A DNA stretch of 64,000 bases from Mycoavidus sp. HKI (lineage in GTDB: Bacteria > Pseudomonadota > Gammaproteobacteria > Burkholderiales > Burkholderiaceae): assembly GCF_020023735.2 (NCBI RefSeq), contig NZ_CP076444.2, positions 310,001-374,000 of the forward strand, read 5' to 3'. The position numbers were made by a program, and so were the translations under genes. The notes below the pieces were generated by a model that was not told where the DNA came from, did no database searches, and worked only from the letters and a program-made list of their open reading frames with translations. Positions 58,189 through 64,000 of this stretch are shown one piece after another (position 1 is the first letter of the stretch; every line of letters starts with the position of its first letter).

Positions 58189-58941
58189 GTGAACCATCCT
58201 CAATCCACTACAACAGGCGAAGACACGTTTATTTCCCATCTGGTCGAACTGCGCAGTCGGGTCATGCGGGCAGGGGCTGCCGTGCTCATTGTATTTATTG
58301 GGCTTATCTATTGGGCGCCGGATATTTTCCGGCTGTTGGCGCGCCCTTTACTGATCAATTTGCCTAAAGATGGCAAAATGATTGTGCTGGATGTCACGGG
58401 CTCGTTTTTTGTGCCGGTCAAGGTTACGCTGTTAGTCGCATTGGTGATTGCATTACCGTTTGTGCTCTACCAGTTATGGGCGTTTATTGCGCCTGGGCTT
58501 TATCAGCATGAGAAGAAGCTGATTGTGCCACTTGTCGGCAGTAGTTATGCACTATTTTTAAGCGGGATGGCGCTCGCTTATTTCTTGGTGTTTCCAGCAA
58601 TTTTTCGAGTCATGGCGCATTACAATGAGCCGCTTGGCGTACAGATGGCAACCGATATCGACCATTATCTAAGTTTTGCGTTAACTCTGTTTCTAGCTTT
58701 TGGGATAGCATTTGAAGTGCCGATCGTGGTCGTGTTGCTAGTGCGCATGGGGGTGCTGACTTTGAGCAAGCTTAAGCAAATCAGGCCTTATATCATCGTT
58801 GGCGCTTTTATTATTGCAGCCGTTGTGACCCCGCCAGATGTGCTTTCGCAATTTTTGTTGGCGGTGCCACTGATTGTACTCTATGAAATAGGCTTGCTCG
58901 CTGCGCGACTATTGCTCAAAAAAGAAGAGAAGGTTAGTTAA
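58189..58941 (+). CDS. tatC: Twin-arginine translocase subunit TatC
   Basis: 250 aa, six membrane segments. GTG start 58189 (NHPQSTTTGEDTFISHLVEL) fits family length; in-frame codons further upstream are inside tatB. Recognition motifs FISHLVELRSRVMRA, LYQLWAFIAPGLYQHEK, and VTPPDVLSQFLLAVPL. Its 3' end overlaps the convergent htrA end by eight bases. Confidence 0.94.
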   Translation: MNHPQSTTTGEDTFISHLVELRSRVMRAGAAVLIVFIGLIYWAPDIFRLLARPLLINLPKDGKMIVLDVTGSFFVPVKVTLLVALVIALPFVLYQLWAFIAPGLYQHEKKLIVPLVGSSYALFLSGMALAYFLVFPAIFRVMAHYNEPLGVQMATDIDHYLSFALTLFLAFGIAFEVPIVVVLLVRMGVLTLSKLKQIRPYIIVGAFIIAAVVTPPDVLSQFLLAVPLIVLYEIGLLAARLLLKKEEKVS

Positions 58942-60142
58942 CTTCATCACTGCGTGACGTATTTTTAGGTGGCAGTGGACGTTTGCCAATTGTCACAATG
59001 ATATCTAAAGGCTTGTTTTTACGCACAATATGTAATTTTGCCTCGGTGCCGGGTTTGATTTGTGCAATCACATCTAGCAATTCAGTCGTGTCATCGATAT
59101 GAGTGCCATTGACGTCAACCAAAATATCGCCTGGGCGTATGCCGGCTTTATGGGCTGGGCCGCTTTGCAGCACGCCGGCAACGATGGCGCCAGATTTACC
59201 CTTTAGATCAAATGATTCGGCAATTTCTGGCGTAATATCCTGAGGTTCGATACCGATCCAACCGCGTGTAACAGCACCCGTGGTGATAATGCTTTCAAGT
59301 ACGCTACGCGCGGTAGAAATTGGAATCGCAAAACCGATGCCTAATGAGCCGCCACTACGCGATGCCGAGTAAATAGCGGTATTAATGCCGAGTAAATTCC
59401 CTCTACTGTCAACTAATGCGCCGCCAGAATTGCCTGGATTAATCGGTGCATCGGTCTGAATGAAATTTTCAAAGGTATTAATGCCGAGATGGTTGCGCCC
59501 GAGCGCGCTAATAATGCCCATAGTGACGGTTTGACCAACCGCGAAAGGATTGCCGATAGCGAGCACGACATCGCCAATGCGCGCCTCTTCCATGCGGCCA
59601 AGCGTGATGGCCGGGAGATTAGGCAAATTGACCTTTAATACGGCAAGGTCGGTTTCTGGATCGGTGCCAATCACTTTTGCGGGTGCTTTGCGGCCATCTG
59701 CGAGGGCGATTTCGATTTCATCTGCGCCATCGACCACATGATCATTCGTTAGAATGTACCCTTCTGGGCTGACAATGACGCCTGAACCTAGCGTTGATTC
59801 GGGTTGCTCCCGTGGCCGCCGGCCACCATGATCGCCGAAGAAATAGCGAAAAAGTGGGTCTTCCATGCGGGGGTCCGGGGTGGGAGGGGTGTCTGCACTT
59901 GAAAATATATTCACCACCGCTGGCATGGCTTTTTGGGCAGCATCGGCATAAGACCATTCTGGCTTGCTGCGGATATGAGCCGCGGGTGCGGTTTCACGTA
60001 AGGCAACAATGGTTGAGCCCAACTGCTGGCCAAATTGTCCTTGCCTTTGTAGCCATTCAGGCTTTAATGTGGCGACAATAAACAAAAGCGCCAAGAGCAG
60101 GGTGACCGTTTGCGCGAAGAGGAGCCAGAAACGTTTAAGCAT
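58934..60142 (-). CDS. DegS/MucD-type periplasmic serine protease
   Basis: 402 aa. N-terminal membrane anchor ([19 protein letters not shown]), trypsin-like domain with triad His in LTNDHVVDG, Asp in ETDLAVLKV and Ser in [11 protein letters not shown], then one PDZ domain ([14 protein letters not shown] to the C-terminus). One PDZ and an anchor suggest a DegS-like stress sensor or MucD-type quality-control protease. Divergent from the Nif3-like gene. Confidence 0.93.
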   Translation of the reverse strand: MLKRFWLLFAQTVTLLLALLFIVATLKPEWLQRQGQFGQQLGSTIVALRETAPAAHIRSKPEWSYADAAQKAMPAVVNIFSSADTPPTPDPRMEDPLFRYFFGDHGGRRPREQPESTLGSGVIVSPEGYILTNDHVVDGADEIEIALADGRKAPAKVIGTDPETDLAVLKVNLPNLPAITLGRMEEARIGDVVLAIGNPFAVGQTVTMGIISALGRNHLGINTFENFIQTDAPINPGNSGGALVDSRGNLLGINTAIYSASRSGGSLGIGFAIPISTARSVLESIITTGAVTRGWIGIEPQDITPEIAESFDLKGKSGAIVAGVLQSGPAHKAGIRPGDILVDVNGTHIDDTTELLDVIAQIKPGTEAKLHIVRKNKPLDIIVTIGKRPLPPKNTSRSDEVN

Positions 60143-60162
60143 GGAAAGAGATTAGAGCTAAT

Positions 60163-60909
60163 ATGGATAATAATGAACTGAGATTGTACTTGAACCGGCT
60201 ATTGGCCGCGGATTGTTTTCAAGATTACTGCCCCAATGGGTTGCAGGTTGAAGGGCGACGGCAAATCAACAAGCTTGTAACCGGCGTGACGGCTTCATTG
60301 GCTTTACTTGAGGCCGCACTTGCTTGGGGTGCAGATGCGATTTTGGTGCATCATGGTTTTTTCTGGAAAAACGAGGCATTACCTATCACGGGTTGGAAAT
60401 ACCGACGGCTACGCTTGCTGTTGGCGCATGATATTAATCTATTTGCGTATCATCTACCGCTCGATGCCCATCGTGATCTAGGCAACAATGCGCAATTGGG
60501 GGAACGCCTGGGTTGGGTTGTGGACGGGCGTTTCGGGGCCAATGAGTTAGGCTGGCTGGCGACTTTGCCGGCGCCGGTTACTTTAGACGCTATGGCGGCG
60601 CATGTAGCTCATCGATTAGGTCGCCAGCCACTGGCCTTAGGTGACGCGCACCATAAGGTGCGTCGTGTAGCGTGGTGCACAGGAGCTGCGCAGGGTTTGT
60701 TTAACGACGCCATTGAGGCCGGTGCCGATCTGTATCTGAGTGGCGAAATCTCCGAGGCCACGACTCATTTATCCCGCGAATGCGGCGTTGCCTATTTGGC
60801 TGCGGGTCATCACGCGACGGAGCGTTACGGAGTGCAGGCGCTAGGCGCGCATTTAGCGAATACTTTTGAGATCGAGCATTGCTTTATTGATATTGATAAT
60901 CCGGTTTAA
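60163..60909 (+). CDS. Nif3/DUF34-family metal-binding hydrolase
   Basis: 248 aa. N-terminal [11 protein letters not shown], metal ligands in [10 protein letters not shown] and [14 protein letters not shown], and the distal site HHATERYGV. Nif3/YbgI (GTP cyclohydrolase 1 type 2-like) family; recently linked to nucleic acid or metal homeostasis, precise role not certain. Upstream of petA as in Burkholderia. Confidence 0.92.
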   Translation: MDNNELRLYLNRLLAADCFQDYCPNGLQVEGRRQINKLVTGVTASLALLEAALAWGADAILVHHGFFWKNEALPITGWKYRRLRLLLAHDINLFAYHLPLDAHRDLGNNAQLGERLGWVVDGRFGANELGWLATLPAPVTLDAMAAHVAHRLGRQPLALGDAHHKVRRVAWCTGAAQGLFNDAIEAGADLYLSGEISEATTHLSRECGVAYLAAGHHATERYGVQALGAHLANTFEIEHCFIDIDNPV

Positions 60910-60952
60910 GCAAAGCCGCGCATATAAGTTTTAAGCCTGTGCCGTAACGTGG

Positions 60953-61007
60953 AATTTTTATTGGGAAAAGCAGATATTTAACGAGGCTGCCAGTGAAAAT
61001 AAAAATT
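60953..61007. repeat. Inverted repeat between nif3-like and petA
   Basis: AATTTTTATT (60953-60962) and AATAAAAATT (60998-61007), with GTGG before the first and CCCAC after the second, form an imperfect long-range inverted repeat. A control or termination site is possible; nothing firm. Confidence 0.35.
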
Positions 61008-61043
61008 TTCCCACAGACTGGGCATGTTCTCGATTAGGCTGAT

Positions 61044-61052
61044 TGGTATAAT
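61044..61052 (+). promoter_or_regulatory. Extended -10 promoter for the bc1 operon
   Basis: TGGTATAAT matches TGnTATAAT, 45 bases before petA; the -35 region is weak. Probably drives petABC. Confidence 0.6.
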
Positions 61053-61097
61053 GAAAGAAGAAGCAGAAATACGGCCTAAAAAAATGGGAGTATGTTG

Positions 61098-61718
61098 ATG
61101 CGAGACAAGCAAGGGAAAACGGTTAATAGTGAGCGCCGGCACTGGCTGATTGCGACTTCTGTCGCGGGTGGCATAGGAGGGGTAGCGACTTTATTGCCTT
61201 TTGCGGGGTCATTAGCCCCGTCAGAGCGTGCTAAGGCGGCTGGAGCACCGGTTGAAGCGGATATTAGTCACCTGCAAACGGGTGAAGTAATGACGGTTGC
61301 CTGGCGCGGCAAACCCGTATGGATTATCAATCGTAGCGATGAGATGTTGGCTGATGTAGACAAGGCTGACCATATGATTGCTGATCCTGATACCAAAAAC
61401 CCTTTCTCGATGCCACTGCCCGATTACTGTAAAAACAAATATAGAGCGCGGGTTGAACATCCTCATATACTCGTTTTAATTGGTATCTGCACGCACTTGG
61501 GATGCTCGCCAGTGCCACGCTTTCAAACCGGACCGCAGCACAGCCTGCCCAACGATTGGCCGGGTGGTTGGTTATGTCCTTGTCACGGTTCCACTTTTGA
61601 TCTTGCTGGCCGGGTTTTTAAAAACAAGCCCGCTCCTCAAAACCTGGATGTGCCTCCTTATATGTTTCTCTCATCCACCCGCATCGTAATTGGAAAAGAC
61701 GAAAAAGGAGAAGCATAA
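61098..61718 (+). CDS. petA: Ubiquinol-cytochrome c reductase Rieske iron-sulfur subunit
   Basis: 206 aa from ATG 61098 (GGGAG seven bases upstream; ATG 61092 too near). N-terminal twin-arginine leader and TM segment (SERRHWLIATSVAGGIGGVA), then the [2Fe-2S] ligands in CTHLGCSP and CPCHGSTF. Tat substrate; tatABC lie 2-4 kb upstream. The petB gene starts at the next base. Confidence 0.95.
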   Translation: MRDKQGKTVNSERRHWLIATSVAGGIGGVATLLPFAGSLAPSERAKAAGAPVEADISHLQTGEVMTVAWRGKPVWIINRSDEMLADVDKADHMIADPDTKNPFSMPLPDYCKNKYRARVEHPHILVLIGICTHLGCSPVPRFQTGPQHSLPNDWPGGWLCPCHGSTFDLAGRVFKNKPAPQNLDVPPYMFLSSTRIVIGKDEKGEA

Positions 61719-63137
61719 ATGACCCATCAGCATTCTAAACAACCCGCTGAATCTACCCTTGAGGCTCCAGTCGAAACCAACGGCGTATTAGCTTGGATTG
61801 ATCGCCGTTTCCCATTATCGGTGTTTTGGAAGAATCATTTATCAGAATACTACGCACCCAAGAATTTTAACTTTTGGTATTTTTTCGGCTCGCTCGCCTT
61901 ACTTGTGTTGGTGATCCAGATTGTAACTGGCATCTTTCTGACGATGAATTACAAACCGGAGGCCAATCTTGCATTTTCTTCGGTTGAGTACATCATGCGC
62001 GAAGTGCCATGGGGTTGGTTGATTCGCTATATGCACTCGACCGGCGCATCGATGTTTTTTGTGGTGCTTTATTTGCACATGTTTCGCGGGCTTTTATATG
62101 GCTCATATCGTAAGCCGCGCGAACTGGTTTGGATTTTGGGCTGTCTGATTTTTTTATGCTTGATGGCGGAAGCGTTTTTTGGCTACCTATTGCCGTGGGG
62201 TCAAATGTCGTATTGGGGGGCGCAAGTTATTGTCAACCTTTTTTCGGCTATTCCATTGATCGGTCCTGATCTGGCGCTGTGGATTCGAGGCGATTATGTG
62301 GTGAGCGATGTCACGCTAAATCGCTTCTTTGCTTTTCATGTGATTGCGATTCCATTGGTGTTGCTGCTGCTGGTTGCTCTGCATCTGATTGCATTGCACC
62401 AAGTTGGCTCGAATAACCCGGACGGCATTGAGATTAAAGATAAAAAAGATGAGCATGGCGTGCCGCTGGATGGGGTGCCGTTTCATCCATACTACACGGT
62501 GCACGATTTCATGAGTGTGTCGATTTTCTTGCTGATTTTTAGCGCGATTGTTTTCTTTGCGCCAGAGATGGGGGGATATTTTCTTGAGGCCAATAATTTT
62601 ATTCCGGCTGATTCATTAAAAACGCCAACTGAAATCGCTCCAGTTTGGTATTTCACCGCATTTTATTCAATGCTGCGCGCCACCACGGACGACTTCAAGC
62701 TCGTTTTAATGATCGTGCTTGGCCTACTGGGTTTATTGGGCGTAGTGCGCGCGCGTACCCTTAAATATAGAGCCGTATCGGCGATTGGTATGGCGCTTGT
62801 GATTGCGGCAATGCGGGTAACAGAAGCGAAACTTTGGGGAGTGGTCATCATGGGAGGGGCGGTGATGACACTTTTCTTTTTACCCTGGCTAGACCGTAGC
62901 CCGGCAAAATCGATCCGATATCGGCCTTTTTTTCATAAAGTCTTATATACGATATTTGTCTTAGTGTTTTTAACACTGGCAGTGCTTGGCACTAAACCAC
63001 CGTCCACAGTGGCTAACGTGATTTCGCAAATATGCACGTTGTTGTATTTTGCCTTTTTCTTTGGCATGCCATATTGGAGCCAGCGTGGTGTTTTTAAGCC
63101 AGTGCCGGACCGTGTCACTTTTTCACGTAAATCGTGA
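61719..63137 (+). CDS. petB: Cytochrome b of the bc1 complex
   Basis: 472 aa, eight membrane segments. Heme-binding histidines in RYMHSTGASMFFVVLYLHMF and RFFAFHVIAIPL with LHLIALHQ; quinone-site motif PEW-type as TPTEIAPVWYFTAFYSML. Standard full-length (not split) cytochrome b. 28 bases before petC. Confidence 0.96.
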   Translation: MTHQHSKQPAESTLEAPVETNGVLAWIDRRFPLSVFWKNHLSEYYAPKNFNFWYFFGSLALLVLVIQIVTGIFLTMNYKPEANLAFSSVEYIMREVPWGWLIRYMHSTGASMFFVVLYLHMFRGLLYGSYRKPRELVWILGCLIFLCLMAEAFFGYLLPWGQMSYWGAQVIVNLFSAIPLIGPDLALWIRGDYVVSDVTLNRFFAFHVIAIPLVLLLLVALHLIALHQVGSNNPDGIEIKDKKDEHGVPLDGVPFHPYYTVHDFMSVSIFLLIFSAIVFFAPEMGGYFLEANNFIPADSLKTPTEIAPVWYFTAFYSMLRATTDDFKLVLMIVLGLLGLLGVVRARTLKYRAVSAIGMALVIAAMRVTEAKLWGVVIMGGAVMTLFFLPWLDRSPAKSIRYRPFFHKVLYTIFVLVFLTLAVLGTKPPSTVANVISQICTLLYFAFFFGMPYWSQRGVFKPVPDRVTFSRKS

Positions 63138-63164
63138 GTTGACAGTCAAGAAAGGCGGATTTAA

Positions 63165-63905
63165 ATGAAAACACTGCTCTCAATATTGATCTTGGCTGCT
63201 GTTATAGTGACTTCAGCGGTGGCAAATGAGCAAACGGTCGCACTGGATCGAGCTCCTGATCGCACGCGGGACCTTGCAGCGCTGCAGCGCGGTGCTCGGC
63301 TCTTCGTGAACTATTGTTTAAATTGTCATAGTGCGAACCAAATGCGCTATAGTCGGCTGCGCGACATTGGTATTTCTGCGCAAGAGGTTGAAAGCAATCT
63401 GTTGTTTACCACTGACAAGGTTGGCAAGATGATGAATATTGCCATGCGCGTGGACGATGCTAAAGCATGGTTCGGCACAGATGCGCCGGACCTATCCTTG
63501 GAGGCCCGAGCGCGCGGGCGCGACTGGTTATATACCTACTTAAGAAGTTTTTACCGGGATGATACTCGGCCTACTGGCTGGAACAATTTGGTCTTTGAGA
63601 ATGTTGCGATGCCTCATGTATTATGGCAGTTACAGGGACAACGTACGCTGCAAAGCGAAGGGGAGAGTAGTGCGGGGCACGATATCGGTCAAAAAAATAT
63701 AGGCTACCGGCAACTTACACCGGGTACCTTGTCGCCAATGGATTATGATTCGGCAGTGGCTAATTTAGTCTCTTATTTGGTCTGGATGGCTGAACCTGTA
63801 CAACAGCGGCGCAAACGGCTTGGGGTGTGGGTGATAGTGTTTTTGAGTGTGCTCAGTCTTTTCGCGTGGCGGTTGAATGTAAACTATTGGAAAGAAATTA
63901 AATAG
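63165..63905 (+). CDS. petC: Cytochrome c1
   Basis: 246 aa. Signal peptide (MKTLLSILILAAVIVTSAVA), heme site CLNCHS at about residue 48, axial Met candidate in NVAMPHVLW, and C-terminal anchor RLGVWVIVFLSVLSLFAWRL. Completes the aerobic bc1 complex feeding cytochrome c4. Confidence 0.95.
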   Translation: MKTLLSILILAAVIVTSAVANEQTVALDRAPDRTRDLAALQRGARLFVNYCLNCHSANQMRYSRLRDIGISAQEVESNLLFTTDKVGKMMNIAMRVDDAKAWFGTDAPDLSLEARARGRDWLYTYLRSFYRDDTRPTGWNNLVFENVAMPHVLWQLQGQRTLQSEGESSAGHDIGQKNIGYRQLTPGTLSPMDYDSAVANLVSYLVWMAEPVQQRRKRLGVWVIVFLSVLSLFAWRLNVNYWKEIK

Positions 63906-64000
63906 ACATTGTCTAAGCGGATTGCTATAAGGCTAAAGTGAATTGATAGCCTCTGCAAGCAGTCATAAGCGAGTTAAGTGGTTTTGACTTTTCGCAGGGG
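63906..64000. other. Window tail after petC
   Basis: 95 bases. No gene, terminator or promoter that I can support. In Burkholderia sspA follows here, beyond this window. Confidence 0.4.

Noticed and set aside
63906..64000. Promoter TTGTCT/TATAAG after petC
   Set aside because: The two boxes are only 11 bases apart, too close for sigma-70.

Overview
The window reads as a piece of a Burkholderiales chromosome. Gene order and protein sequences follow the Burkholderia core backbone almost throughout: fusA/S10-spc-alpha ribosomal block, dsbD-hemB-engB-cytochrome c4-resB-ccsA, lysA-lptM/cyaY/mrcA, pilMNPQ-aroKB-dgt, mla, ABC-2 exporter, murA, his, tatABC, htrA, nif3, petABC. The composition is much more A+T-rich than free-living Burkholderia, and many genes usual at these positions are missing (tuf after fusA, cutA, msrPQ, pilO, gltBD, bolA, most of the his operon). 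Deletion scars, broken genes and insertion sequences are also present. I infer a host-restricted Burkholderia relative with ongoing genome reduction, of the fungal-endosymbiont type (Mycoavidus/Glomeribacter-like); the window contains no rRNA to prove the genus.

Layout. 1-15.05 kb: 3' end of fusA, then an uninterrupted run of 27 ribosomal protein genes with secY, infA and rpoA, several hairpins between genes, and a clear terminator after rplQ. 15.08-23.4 kb: envelope/redox and heme genes (dsbD, hemB, engB, cytochrome c4). Between dsbD and hemB sits a nested transposon. The outer IS4/Tn5-type unit has 35-bp identical terminal inverted repeats and a 9-bp target duplication. It encloses a regulator-gene fragment that was itself hit by an IS21-family element with a 7-bp duplication. 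23.4-28.6 kb: an intact Fic-domain protein and the ResB/CcsA cytochrome c maturation pair. 28.6-36.2 kb: an accessory island with a G+C-rich, triply broken second Fic gene, an IS110 remnant and a 1754-residue GTPase/collagen-like giant protein. 36.2-46.7 kb: lysA-lptM, frataxin, PBP1a, a shortened pilus operon with a pilN-pilP deletion fusion, shikimate genes and a dNTPase. 46.8-55.1 kb: OmpW, the complete Mla lipid-transport operon (FEDACB), an ABC-2 exporter and murA. 55.1-56.5 kb: a ruined histidine operon (hisG'-'hisH scar, hisA, hisF' scar, hisE). 56.6-63.9 kb: a small membrane protein, HIT protein, tatABC, a DegS/MucD-type protease, Nif3-like protein and the cytochrome bc1 operon.

How they work together: the window is mostly growth machinery (ribosome, RNA polymerase alpha, Sec and Tat translocases) plus envelope maintenance (Mla, MurA, PBP1a, OmpW, LptM) and aerobic respiration (CcsA/ResB maturation, DsbD, cytochrome c4 and bc1, heme synthesis). 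The Rieske subunit carries a twin-arginine leader and lies just downstream of tatABC. Histidine synthesis and type IV pilus assembly are clearly decaying. The giant GTPase-collagen protein is the strongest candidate for an undescribed system, possibly host-directed, but its function is unknown from sequence alone.
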